NCBI GenBank assembly: GCA_051530055.1
Contig: CM121341.1
Location: 16,430,001 to 16,494,000, forward strand
Origin: Neoechinorhynchus agilis
Taxonomy: Eukaryota > Acanthocephala
Direction of reading: 5' to 3'
Length of the DNA: 64,000 bases
Of the stretch, positions 45,601-55,772 are shown one piece after another. How positions within the stretch are numbered: the stretch's first letter is position 1; every line of letters begins with the position of its first letter. The notes beneath the pieces are model-generated. The model did not search any database. It was not told the origin of the DNA and was given only the letters and a program-made list of their open reading frames with translations. A program made the position numbers and the translations under genes.

Positions 45601-47196
45601 AACTCGGACATGCCTTATTCCTTCAGCATAAATTTGAATCAAAGCATCTTCACCAATCTGTCCACAGTGCATCGTCTGTGTGTTTTGGAGGAACCCACTA
45701 TCAATGACTTCCTCAACGGTCTCACCGATAGACAGAATTAAAGTGGCGTTAATAAACGACACTACAATATAAGAATCAAATTGCTCACTTAGAGATCGAC
45801 GAACGGTCCATATCGCAGTTGGTGTACCTGGCAAATCACTCACAGCCATTTCACTACATTCAAGTCCGTGTCTCAATACACGTAGACTACTTCGTGGTCC
45901 CCTTCCACATAGAGTATAGATTTGGGGATTATCTTCAGTCAGAATATCAGCACAATGAGCAGATATTATTGGAGACAATGATTCCACTTCTTCAACCAAA
46001 ACGAGATTCTTTAAATCACGTGGCATAAAGAAAAATGTGTCCGTTTCATTTAACGGAGCACCAGCGGAACTAAATTCCGGTTCTTCGTCGTCATCGGCTA
46101 AATGGGATATCTGGTACAGGTAATGGTTGCCGAATTCACTGGCAACGAAAAGAAAACCCGATCGAAGGACACATAGAGACGCAGCAACTGGAAGGGTATC
46201 GAAATACTTTATACACAACTCAATAACTGTTCCTTCGTTTGTTTTCATCGTTAATTTGAACACATCTCCTTGTTCAGTCTGCACCAGAAAAAAGAACATT
46301 GTTCGAGTTTTATGCGTTGCTGAACATACGATTATACTTCCTTGTCGATCAGCATCGTCTAGATCGTTTCTACGACGCGGAATAGGACACCGGACGGGTG
46401 TTTGATCTTCAATCATTGTTCTATAAGTAATATGATTCTCTGAACACACAAGAACGCCACCGGGACCATCATTTCCACCTGGAACGCTAATTAGTAGATT
46501 TGCCATTTCCTCAAGAGGTACTGAGAACTTTCTGACGACATGGTTAAGACCTAAATCAAGTTCGTAAAAGGTTAGAGTCTGTTGAGTTGCACCAGCTATT
46601 TCTCCACTTGGATCGTTGTCGGCTTCTTCGTAGTCGAGTTCGAGACACGCGAAAAGGGGATTTTCAAATGATACGTCGATTCCTACCATGTGAAATGTTA
46701 TTGAACAATTTTTATGAGCTTCCAATGGACTTGATATTGTTAATCGCGCTAAAGAATCCCTGTTTAACAAATAGACCAACTTCTGTTTTTCGCATGCGCC
46801 GATCATTACAGCTCGTCCTTTTGGATCAGCTGCCAAGTATTGGCCCGGAACTATTCGACGACATCCGGTCTTCCCAAATGTTTCCTGATGGATTTTTTCC
46901 AGTATATTTTTGGTTGGATTGTACTCCAAGACCAGGATACGGCCAGAGTCAGAACCTACGAAGATGTAGTCCTTAGACGCGCCTGTCAATCTTACAGCCA
47001 TTAATGAACGAACACAAGCAAATACGTCAATACTCAGCAGAGTGTGGATCTTTCCGGTAGATGGGTCAGGTTTCAAAATATCAAGTACTTTTCCACGGCT
47101 AACAATGATTTCCTGAGCCTTATAACCGGAAAAGTTTCCATGGATTGCTTGAACTATACTTGTTGGAGGCTGCAGAGTGAAGTGGCACAAAAGCAT
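42672..47196 (-). CDS. SF3B3: Splicing factor 3B subunit 3 (SF3b130/SAP130)
   Basis: SF3B3 is the three-beta-propeller scaffold of the SF3b complex in U2 snRNP, which holds the branch site. The start ATG 47196 gives MLLCHFTLQPPTS, aligning with human MFLYNLTLQRATG. Strong family blocks: AIHGNFSGYKAQEIIVSRGK, EKIHQETFGKTGCRRIVPGQ, DDDEEPEFSSAGAPL, CGRGPRSSLRVLRHGLECSE, ASGFASEQCPEGIVAI, HGRVLIGVGRYLRIYDLGK, and the last exons GDLCEKFVNF and VTKKLEDLRTRFAF with TAA at 42672. Eight exons: the later introns are GT-AG (38, 43, about 230 and about 50 nt). Intron 1 (45417-45073) and probably intron 2 (44461-44319) do not fit GT-AG and have inverted-repeat ends. Full length, about 1,190 residues. Confidence 0.95.
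44319..44463 (-). other. SF3B3 intron 2 with inverted-repeat ends, possibly non-canonical
   Basis: The minus strand begins GTCATGAAGCAACGAAGTGG after SDY and ends with the reverse complement of GTATTGAGCAGCGAAGTGG. Removing GT...AC restores SDYVTASRRQRRE. A GT-AG alternative ending at ATAAAG is in frame but inserts nine residues not obvious in the family, so both remain open. Confidence 0.5.
45073..45417 (-). other. SF3B3 intron 1, non-GT-AG with inverted-repeat ends
   Basis: Exon 1 ends DMPSGGGVR and exon 2 starts ITSLALPNTGMVKAHFLAVG. In the exon 2 frame a TGA lies four codons upstream of ITSL and no AG lies between, so no AG acceptor can serve. The ends ACGTGAGTCATTTTC and the reverse complement ACGGGGTCACTTTTTC can pair. 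Confidence 0.65.
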
Positions 47197-47280
47197 ATCT
47201 AAAAGCAGTTGCAACGATAAAAATCGAACGTAATACTGATCAACAACTCTTAAGGAAGTTGTTCATGGATATATTTTGTT

Positions 47281-47420
47281 TGGTGATTGAGAAAAATAAA
47301 GATTAATTTTCTTTCACAATATTTCGTCCATCTCGTCGGACTACCTGAAGAAGTCCGGCGAGACGGACGAAATATTGTGAAATGAAATAATAAATTATTC
47401 TCTATTTTTCTCAATCACTA
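47281..47420. repeat. Palindromic MITE-like element upstream of SF3B3
   Basis: Arms of about 60 nt: TGGTGATTGAGAAAAATA... CACAATATTTCGTCC and its reverse complement, with CTCGTCGGACT/AGTCCGGCGAG at the centre. It lies 85 nt upstream of the SF3B3 start codon. No coding content. Confidence 0.85.
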
Positions 47421-47661
47421 ATTCTAAAATCTGATTGAAATGAATATTCAAGAGAAAATCCTTCGGGATGATATAACTCGCTTCTTTTAGTTCATTGCAG
47501 TTTTATTAACATTAAGTTTAAATTAAGAAACGAAACCGTTATAAATAGCGAATAAATAATTTTTATATAGACAAGTAAGGTTTATCATACCAAGAAGATC
47601 CTTCGGCATGGTAAATATTGAATGCTGGCGAACATAATCCAGGTTTAAGATTTTTTTATTA

Positions 47662-47736
47662 CTATGAAATATTTCGAAAGAGAAAACCTCGCATCATCAC
47701 TCATTGTTTGCGAGTGTCTACGATCGCGAAATATTT
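47662..47736. repeat. Diverged palindrome related to 47809-47939
   Basis: Ends GAAATATTTCG and CGAAATATTT are inverted, and the interior TCATTGTTTGCGAGTGTCTACG matches the arm TCATTGTTTGCAAGTGTTTACG of the next element. Confidence 0.55.
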
Positions 47737-47808
47737 TATAATAATAAAGGACCACAATCCAATAACGTTTATTATAATTTTGGTGAAAATACTCCATATT
47801 TGATTTAT

Positions 47809-47939
47809 TGTAGATATTTCGTGAAGTAATATCGCTTCATCAGTCATTGTTTGCAAGTGTTTACGAACGACCGTTAGAACGTCGTAAACACTTGCAAACA
47901 ATGACTGATGAGGCGAAGTTACTTCGCGGAATATCTACA
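47809..47939. repeat. Near-perfect palindromic MITE-like element
   Basis: Left arm TGTAGATATTTCGTGAAGTA... and right arm ending ...ACTTCGCGGAATATCTACA are reverse complements over about 58 nt, with TCAGTCATTGTTTGCAAGTG shared exactly. Only about 12 nt separate the arms. It sits between the divergent SF3B3 and ceramide synthase genes. Confidence 0.9.
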
Positions 47940-48432
47940 AAAAATGAAATATGCTATTAAGGATTTTCTATCGATGAATAACGTTTATGATCACCCCTGC
48001 GATCTTTAGTACTTTGAAGTTTCATTGAACGCTTTCGCAGCTGCTGCCGTGTCAATTTGAAATGATCCTTTGTTTTGACTAAGAAACTTTTGAGACATTA
48101 CAATATTTTGATCAGAGAAAAAATCGATTACCGATCCAATTAAAAATTCGATAATTTTTTCGCGATGAATATTCGAAACGCCAAATATATAAAGTAATTG
48201 TTCAGTATCTCAAAAATCACATATTTATATTTTGGAATTAAACCGCTAAAACCTGTCAATTCACGTGATTCACAGCTTCATCTTGCGTCATTGTTTATGC
48301 TTCTTTCGCTACGGCAAACGCAAGTTTAAATAAATCCTAACGCGGTGACGCGAGTCATCTCCGTTTTCTGTGCAATTTTTTATACTCATCATCCTTATTT
48401 CAGTTTCGCCACCTTCGTTTGGAGCTTCCGGC

Positions 48433-49982
48433 ATGGAATTTGATTCTCCTGAACAAGTCAATCACATGCTCAATGTTCCGGGCGCATTTTCAACCAATCC
48501 GGGCTTCATTGACCTCTTCAACCACTCATTCGTTTGCATCCGGCATTATTATTTCAAACGGCTAATGTGGCAAGGATATCGATTTCCTTCAAACGCATTT
48601 CGAGACTTAAATCGACTCTTTTTCATGCGCCCTTCGGAACTACTCGCAATGATTTCAGCTGCGTTTTTTATTACCTTCATCAGAATGTTTCTCCAAAAGT
48701 ACATAATTAACATTTTAATGAACTACTGGGGCATCCACAATCCGAAATCACGACTAAAAGTACAAGAGAGCGTTTTTAAAGCTCTGTTTTATCTGCTAAT
48801 GTGGACGTTTGTGTTCATTTGTCTTACCAGAATTGACGGTAGCGACCTTTTTACCCATCCATGGAGAATGTGGGACGGTAAGTAGAGCAAAAAGCTCATT
48901 ATTATCTTTAATAGAACCGAATTTAGATTGGAAAGTGGGTACAGCAATCAATCCACACATAAAACTCATCTACTTTATCGAAGGTGGATTCTACATGCAT
49001 TCTATCTATGCGAGCGTTTAACATCGGTGGGATTCTCCTCGCCTTTAAAGGAAATTTCTTCGAATTTCTAGCTTTAGAACATAAAATCCTTTTTAAAACT
49101 ACGATAAATTCTTTTTATGATCTCATACGTGTACCAAAAAACATCTACATCGCTAATGCTTACTTGCGAACCTTCGATCGTAGTAGCCGCGCCGTTGTTC
49201 ACCCAAAAATCATTGGGAAGCAACGATATTTTTGAGATATTTACATTTAATTTTTTTATTGAAAATTACTTTATTGAGAATCCCTGCCAGCGTACATGGA
49301 CGTCATACGGAAAGACTTTGCCGTTATTTTGGTTCATCACTGCGTCACGATTCTTCTTATCATTTGTTCATACGGTGTCAGGTATTCCTGAGGATAGCAC
49401 CTTAGCACTGATTCAAACTCCTTTGGATAGGTACCATCGAGCCGGTCTTTTGGTACTTCTTTGCCACGATTTGAACGATGTTTTTCTTGAGGGCACCAAG
49501 GCGCTGACTAATCTACACAGTAAACGATACGAACGACACATTGATGCCGGAAAGCTGGTCGGAATGGCTTTGTTTACCGTCTCATGGTTTGTTATTCAAA
49601 GTGAAAAATTCACTTTTATTTCTTCAAAAAAGGATATACTTTCGACTATACAAGTTTCCTTTGGGTGTCATGTATGGGACTCTCGTCGTCTCATGTTATA
49701 ATGCTTATCAGAAAAACGCCGGATTGTACGGCCCTCTAAACACACTACTTGTGATTATCTTGCTTCTTGATCTCTATTGGTTTTGGGTAAGTTTGAACAT
49801 CGTCTTTATCATTGTAGAGTAGTATCCATTCTGACTAATCCGTTTAGTACATTACACGGATCATATTTAATCGAATATCTGGTAGGTCTCAAAGACTTGA
49901 TGATATACGCGAGTACGAGGAAGCTGCCGCATTGACAAAGAAAACTGACAGGAAGTTAAGAAATGGAATGACCGAATCCTAA
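48433..49982 (+). CDS. Ceramide synthase (Lag1/TLC-domain family)
   Basis: Ceramide synthases N-acylate sphingoid bases in the ER membrane. Several hydrophobic segments make a TLC domain: GIHNPKSRLKVQESVFKALF, YFIEGGFYMHSIYASV, then the Lag1 motif DVIRKDFAVILVHHCVTILL with the His-His pair and LLCHDLNDVFLEGTKAL with the His-Asp pair, both catalytic in the family. The C-terminal exon YITRIIFNRISGRS ends with TAA at 49982. Start ATG 48433 follows an AG acceptor at 48395, so a 5' exon is likely. Introns at 48877 (GT-AG), 49020-49293 (non-GT-AG), about 49389 (GT-AG, 49 nt), about 49594-49636 (non-GT-AG) and after LYWFW (GT-AG). Without removal of the two unusual introns the frame is lost. Confidence 0.88.
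49020..49293 (+). other. Ceramide synthase intron, non-GT-AG with terminal inverted repeats
   Basis: The exon ends SIYASV and the next begins (Y)MDVIRKDF. The intron begins AACATCGGTGGGATTCTC and ends GAGAATCCCTGCCAGCGT. GGTGGGATTCTC (49026-49037) and GAGAATCCCTGCC (49276-49288) are inverted copies. The nearby AG (CCAG at 49290) gives the wrong frame with every GT donor I tried. Confidence 0.7.
49594..49636 (+). other. Ceramide synthase 40-nt intron, non-GT-AG, hairpin-forming
   Basis: Excising 40 nt joins SWFVI to YFRLYKFPLG. This aligns without gaps to the human family segment FSAVFMVTRLGIYPFW as I remember it. The only GT...AG pair inside (32 nt) gives the wrong frame. AAAGTGAA and TTCACTTT within it form a perfect 8-bp stem. 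Confidence 0.55.
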
Positions 49983-50879
49983 AGCACGCGAATCAGTCAA
50001 ACACTCATGTATCCATGACATCGTCCTACTTAATTTAATTGGATGATTGAGTATCGTGAGGTGTTTTAAACTGCTCAGTCAAATCGAAAATAAGAGTGTT
50101 TATTCCATTTTGGCGCCGTCAAGAATATTTTTTGAGCGGTTTTTGTGTTAAATTAGGTACTTATAAATCAGTAATTTTAATAGACCCACAATCAAGAATA
50201 TCGCAGAGTTGAACGATCGTTCTTAATCACACGTTTCGTTGAAAAGCGCAATGAGCACTAAAATTCCTCTGTGTTCTTTCCAAATTTAAATAGCTCCCCA
50301 AAATCGGCATTGTTTTCTTTTTAAAGATGCTTCTTCATCTGGATATTTTTAGCAAGATCTGAGGATGTTCCTCCAAGTGAAAATTTCTTTATATTAATAA
50401 AAAAAATTATTAAAAAGTTCAATCGTGTATCGTTGCAGTTAGATCTCACTTTTTCGGCACCTTTTGAATCGAGAATAACGTATAGTGGGATTTATTGAAT
50501 TTTGGAAATTAATAGAAATGGAGAATCTGATAACAAAAAGGAGCTTGCGGTTTTGTTAAAAAAGGAATTGAATTGTACGCTGCATTCGTAATTCGCTTCG
50601 ATTTTTGGAGGACTACAGAAAATAAGAAGCGCTTTAGATCTTATATTCGCATAATCTTATTTTTCCGGAAATAAAGCATATGTGAACCTGATAAACGTTC
50701 AATTCTTAAGTCCCTTGCATTAATTGGTATTCTAGGTGTAACTGTATCGCTTGTTGGCAATAAGCCGCCGATAGTACTGCTTGATGTTGGCTAATTGTAA
50801 ATCTAGTTTCAAAGCTTAATACTCTCTCGGAGATTGCATTAATTATTTGTTTTATTATACATTTCAATATTAACTATGC
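49983..50879. other. Intergenic, nothing recognised
   Basis: AT-rich flank of the ceramide synthase gene without recognisable frames or inverted repeats. Confidence 0.4.
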
Positions 50880-51184
50880 AATCACCACCTTCCGCAAAAT
50901 CTTAGCTTTTCTCCTTCCTCGACTGTCGCTATCACGCAGCAGCATTGCCTCGTTGTACTGCGAGCGAGATATTTTGTCGCCGGAATACACCTGCTCGTGC
51001 GTCGCCGGTCGTTTCTTTCAATTTCTTCGAGAGATCTTGGAGCAGAGTGAGTGCCGAGCTGCCAAGCGCTCCATACGTCTTTACTCCGAAGGGGACAAAA
51101 TAGTTGGGTCATTTCGCGGATGATTTTCTGACTATGATTGTGTTCCTCTGTGAGACTTACGGCGTGCTCGGTAATTCTGCCCAC
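50880..51184 (-). mobile_element. Non-LTR retrotransposon 3' fragment (RT-RLE type)
   Basis: The minus strand holds the same ending as 31988-32360 (ATVEEGEKLRFCGRW), with the preceding blocks in shifted frames (TFGALGSSALTLLQDLSKKL-like near 51060). Dead copy. Confidence 0.6.
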
Positions 51185-51486
51185 AAAATATGCGACGAGA
51201 TTGGTTGCCGCTTAATACAAAAAAAGAGATTCTAGCAGAAAAACGTGTCTCATATAAAGTATAAGCCTAGCCATTCAAGGACGCGGTTTACAGCTCGTGA
51301 CTACAAATATTCTTATTATATGTCATATATCATTGTCCTCGGGGTGAATTTGATTGTACGTTGGCGAATCATGTCCCCGGTATTGTCGTTACTCATTTAT
51401 TTATTTGAGAAATATTTCGCAAGGTTTTCCTTGCCTCTTCAATCTCTATCTAAGATGGAGATGACGTAAACAGCATGCACAGCCGG

Positions 51487-52083
51487 TCATGTCTGGATGT
51501 AGCTCAGATCCGCGGGTTTCCTAATACCCGAAGTGTGGGGGGTTCGATCCGCACACACCTCTTGCCGTTTGTAGCTGACTAATTTGTTCGTCATGCTACA
51601 CAATTTGGGTAGCACCAGAGTGTGGTGTGATTTGTTGCATTCCATCGTTGGATTTCCCCGGATGTGAATGGCCTCAAGAATTAGTCTTTTTCTTAGATCC
51701 CGTAAGCTGAATAAGAATGCCATTTTTCCAAAATCGACCTTGTTCTGGGTTGTTTGCTGATGGTTCGAGATTGCTGAGGCTTTGTCGAAAATCCTGCAAG
51801 CCTGTTTATGCTGCGAGATCCGTTTCTTGATCCCTTGTATAGTTTGTCCAATGTAGACACAAAATCGTCCTTGTGTTGGGTTGTTTGCTGATGGTTCGAG
51901 ATTGCTGAGGCTTGTCGAAAATCCTGCAAGCCTGTTTATGCTGCGAGATCCGTTTCTTGATCCCTTGCATAGTTTGCCCAATGTAGACCTTTGAGCATTC
52001 TGCACATGGAATTTGGTAGATCCCTGATTTGGCCTCTTGTTTGGCTTACCCGCAATGGACGCGCCCCGTTTGTTGTAAATCAA
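51487..52083 (-). mobile_element. Penelope-like element GIY-YIG endonuclease, with tandem duplication
   Basis: The minus frame gives a GIY-YIG nuclease core: FCVYIGQTIQGIKKRISQHK, followed by FDKASAISNHQQTTQNKVDF and LRKRLILEAIHIRGN (the catalytic Arg and later Glu of the fold). This domain closes Penelope-like elements. A block of about 125 nt is repeated in tandem (about 51735-51860 and 51865-51990), so the core occurs twice, with a frame break. RT parts of such elements are at 12047 and 39480. Confidence 0.75.
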
Positions 52084-52309
52084 AAGATTTGGAGCGAGGT
52101 ACTTGAGGCGCCTCAGTTTTCTGGTCGCCGTGTCACTGATGTAGTGAAAGCCGGTGTATTTGGGGGAGATGCATGTGGTTTCCTTCTTATTGCGATGGCT
52201 GCTATGTGTTGCTCACGAGGCTTTCCTGAATGGGCCATCAAAATCGATCTTCCGTTCTCTAGCGTGAGAGAAAGCTATAAGAAGTGTGTGTGTTATGTCC
52301 GTTCTCGTG

Positions 52310-53030
52310 GGAATTAGTGGATATTGTTTGCAGGAGTGCTTGTAAGGTTGGTCTTTCCTCAGAATCATTTCAGGTTATGATATCCGAAAGGATTGGGCAT
52401 CATGGAAAAAAGAGCGTAGATATACGAAGCTGCGAGATGAAACGAAGGTTGCAAAAGACGAGATAACCGTAAGTGAGGGTAAAATAAAATTGAAGTAAAA
52501 TTTGATGAGATCGGATAAAGGGATTCCTAAATGTTGCAGGCGTTTGAAGTGCTGCGAGTCTCATTTCAGGTTTCATAGAAAATTGGAGACCCAGAATTCT
52601 TAGGGAGGTTACTCGTAGGATGTCATTTAGAAGCTCAGGGGAGAATGTGGGGTTGCAGGAGAATTAGGAGATCATTTCGAAGCATTTAGAGAAATTCAGG
52701 TGGAGTTTGTGATTGGTGCCGAAATCTTTTATGTGTGTGATTTCTTTAGAGGTTAAGGAGAGGGAGAGGTGGGGTGGTGAATGGGTGATGAGGGTAAGAT
52801 CGTCGGCGTATTTAGAGTGAGAGGAGAGAGGTTTGAGGTCGTTTAGGAAAATTTTAAAAAGAAGTGGTGACAGCACGGTACCTTGAGGGACGCCTTTGGT
52901 GAGGGATAGGCTAACAGAGGAGGTAAAACGGTAGTGCATGAAACTAAAGGAAAAACTGTATCCTTTAGCTAAGAATTGTATTTCCAATGACCTAACCTCC
53001 AAAACCAAAATCGAATTCAACCGTCTCAAT
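52310..53030 (-). mobile_element. LINE fragment (CR1/L2/Jockey-like), copy 5
   Basis: The minus frame reads VSLSLTKGVPQGTVLSPLLF, YADDLTLITHSPPHLSLSL and NHKLHLNFSKCFEMIS. It joins, with internal loss, to the 3' end shared with 26330-26470. It is closest to copy 1. Confidence 0.75.
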
Positions 53031-53150
53031 AGATTTGCAAACTGAGCAAATGGATTGTTTATTATTATCGAGAGAAATATAATAAATTAAATACATGTTT
53101 TCAACTACAAAACAAATGTTGATACATTCCCAGCCAAAATCCTTTTAAAG

Positions 53151-53357
53151 ATGAGCATTGGCATTCGATCATACTTAAACGACATTGCCCTCAATCCCGG
53201 AAGATATAACAAAACTAAAAAGCTCGAAAGAACGACTTTGTCGTATCAAAGAATTCTTAATGTTTTAAAGGACGGCGTTTTGCTTATCTCGCTTTTAGCC
53301 TTATGCATTGATTATGTTTATTATTGTGATTTCGAAACAAAAAAGGAAAGCATTTAA
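53151..53357 (+). CDS. Small single-pass membrane protein candidate
   Basis: The ATG at 53151 opens 68 codons: MSIGIRSYLNDIALNPGRYN, a basic region, then one hydrophobic span (VLLISLLALCIDYVYYC) and FETKKESI. It lies outside recognised repeats and is intronless. Family not recognised. Could also be one exon of a larger gene. Confidence 0.4.
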   Translation: MSIGIRSYLNDIALNPGRYNKTKKLERTTLSYQRILNVLKDGVLLISLLALCIDYVYYCDFETKKESI

Positions 53358-53436
53358 ATGATGGCATTGAGATGAGTTCTTCGAAATATGATTTATCTTT
53401 TTCTTAAGATAACTGTTTATTCGGACCAGTATTTCT

Positions 53437-53600
53437 GAAATTAAATCAATTTTACCAAAATAGGATTGAAATAAATCATGGAGATAAAATTCTTCGAATT
53501 GTGGTGATTATGATCCCTTTAATATCAGGGCTTATCACTCCCCACAATTCAAAAAATCGAAATAAATGTTTATTTGGAAAATTGATTTTATTGGGCGTTA
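53437..53600. repeat. Palindromic MITE-like element (GTGGTGAT family)
   Basis: The inner arms TCGAATTGTGGTGATTATGA and CTCCCCACAATTC lie within longer outer arms (GAAATTAAATCAATTTTACC against GAAAATTGATTTTA). Same core as 3747-3846 and 9567-9629. Confidence 0.65.
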
Positions 53601-53699
53601 TATAAATATTGGCTAAAAGTGAGATACTCGTCAAAGATGAGAGGAAAACATCTTTGCACTTTATATGCAATAAAGGCAACAATTTTAGTTAAATATCCA

Positions 53700-54123
53700 A
53701 GCTAATCTGTAAATCGTAAGGGTACAGGAATCGGGGAAAAGAATAATTGAAGAAAAAAACGTGTGATTGTTAAATATTGGAAAATTAATAATTATATGAA
53801 GGATTGAATTATTCATGCTTTTATATGGCGGAAAAGTTTAATAAAATTAAGTGCTAAAAGTTCATTTCGACGATAGGACGAGACGTATTAATCGCTTTCT
53901 GTTTTTGTCGACTACTCTAAAGTGCCAAAGAATTGTACTTGAAAGCGCTGTAATTTTTTATTTAATTACTTAGATAATATGGAAAACTACCTGCTTCTCT
54001 TAGGATTCCTGAGCCATATAATTTTAGATCATTGAAAAGCTGACAACATTGCTAATAAAATATCGATCAGCCATGACACAGGACTTAGCGTTTGGATAAT
54101 TGATGCAACTTACCCAATTTCAG
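53700..54123. other. Upstream region of KTI12
   Basis: No gene seen. An ATG at 54103 runs in frame through an AG acceptor-like TTTCAG into the KTI12 start at 54124, so the 5' end could be seven residues longer. Confidence 0.4.
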
Positions 54124-55772
54124 ATGCCGTTAATAATATTGTGTGGATTTCCTCTATCTGGAAAAACCGAAGTCGCTAAACTATTAGCCAGAGAATTTGG
54201 AGAACAAATTGAAGTGGTTCGTTTGAGCGACGAGGATTTTATTAATAAGGAAGCAGGAGACGAACATCGAGAGGAGTCAAGGATTTACTCCGACAATAAT
54301 GAAGAAAAAAGATGTCGATCGTATCTTAAATCCTTGGTCGCAAAGCAAATTGGAAAAAAGAATTTGATCATATTGGACTCGCTGAATTACATAAAAGGAT
54401 ATCGGTATGAATTGAGATGTTTAACTTTGCTCTACAAAACTCGACAATTCACTGTGTTTTGTGATTGTTCATTGGAAACCATTAGAAAGAGAAACGAACA
54501 ATCGAAGAAATATTCTGGTGAAATGTAAGGATTGAAGTTGCACAAACCATTTAACGTCAATTATCAGTCTAGATGAAATTGTAGAAAGATTCGAAATTCC
54601 TCAAAGTTTAAACAAAACGGATTTGCCGCTATATGTTGTCAACTGCAATCTCGAAAAACCAGTTCTATCCTCCGAGATGTTGAATGACCTACACAATTTG
54701 TTGCTGAAAAAACCATTGAAAGGGCCCAACAAATGCACTCTTAGTGTAAGTTTTCTGGTCTTATTTCATTCAATGACTTAATCATTGTTTTAAGATTGAA
54801 TTATTCATGTTCTTAAATCGCGAAATTTTTTTTAATTTATTGAATCCGATATTTCGGCACAAGGTTGCTTGTAATTTTTCCATGATGTAAAACGATTTAA
54901 TCATCCAACAGTACTGCTATTGTGTCTGCGAGATTTGATGCGATTTGAAGAAATAATTAAAGCGATCGCTTGTTTTCCAAAAAAGTCTTATTGATTGACT
55001 TCGTATGCTGACATTCGAATAGTGTGGGATAAATGAAGTCGTCTAATCAGTCTCAGATTGTACCTTAGGGTCAATATACGTTATGCTTCATACGAATTAT
55101 TGCTTTAAATGCTGTTTGTCACAATTATCCTATCTTTCAATTTTTTCTCAATAAAAATCACAGTATATTAATAGGAATCGCCATTTAGAACAATTAAGTC
55201 AAAATAAGCTCGCATCGACAATTATTTTTAATTAATTGCGAATTTCGATTTTTTAACTTTGTATCGTTTACTGTAAAATCATCATTAACGTGTCCTTAAA
55301 TAGACATGCGCCCTAAAGATTTTTTAAACTGGCACTTTGTGATTTATAAATCCATTCCGTTTCTGAGACAAGCATTTCATAGATTCCATTTACTAATGAG
55401 GATACTTTACAGTACGCTGGAAGGATGACAAGCTCAATCATTTTGGTCAGTCGCCCCATCGCCCTGAATTTAACAACCTTATTATTCTCTTAGCAAATAC
55501 ATTCCAAAATTAAAGAGATTTCAACGTGTGAAAACTTTGTTGATGTTCCGATACAAGAAGACGGATTTACTTCGTCAATAGAAATTCCAGTTGGTCCGAA
55601 TGGTCGCACAACTATTACGGTAGTACAGTTGACTAAAATGCGGCAGCAGTTTTTAAAAATGCTGCAACAGAGACCTTTGATTCCTGAACCAGGAAAAGAT
55701 ATTCAACTCAAAATCAAGGAAGCATTCGTTAAATTTTTAAAGTCTCACATCGATTCGCTGGCTCTGATTTAG
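54124..55772 (+). CDS. KTI12: KTI12 P-loop protein, Elongator/tRNA modification factor
   Basis: KTI12 is a P-loop nucleotide-binding protein that binds tRNA and works with Elongator in wobble-uridine modification. Start ATG 54124: MPLIILCGFPLSGKTEVAKL, with a clear Walker A. NLIILDSLNYIKGYRYELRC is the family's hallmark Walker B region. Exon 1 ends in a donor at about 54526 (GAAAT|GTAAGG). A short GT-AG intron leads to LDEIVERFEIPQSLNKTDLP. A large intron (about 54747-55491) precedes the last exon (IHSKIKEISTCENFVDVPIQ, VVQLTKMRQQFLKMLQQRP), with TAG at 55772. Total about 280 residues, as usual. The large intron holds a half-copy of the palindrome core of 3250-3422. Confidence 0.9.

Noticed and set aside
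45819-46976. Several forward frames opposite SF3B3
   Set aside because: Shadows of the strongly conserved minus-strand SF3B3 exon 1.
47281-47939. Possible microRNA hairpins in the palindromes
   Set aside because: Arms are too perfect, too long and family-like; MITE-type repeats explain them better without small-RNA data.
51490-51570. tRNA-like string with TAGCTCAGAT and GGTTCGATCC boxes
   Set aside because: The anticodon loop would have eight bases, the T-stem does not pair in the standard way, and it overlaps the Penelope-like frame on the other strand. It may be a tRNA-derived relic, but not a tRNA gene.
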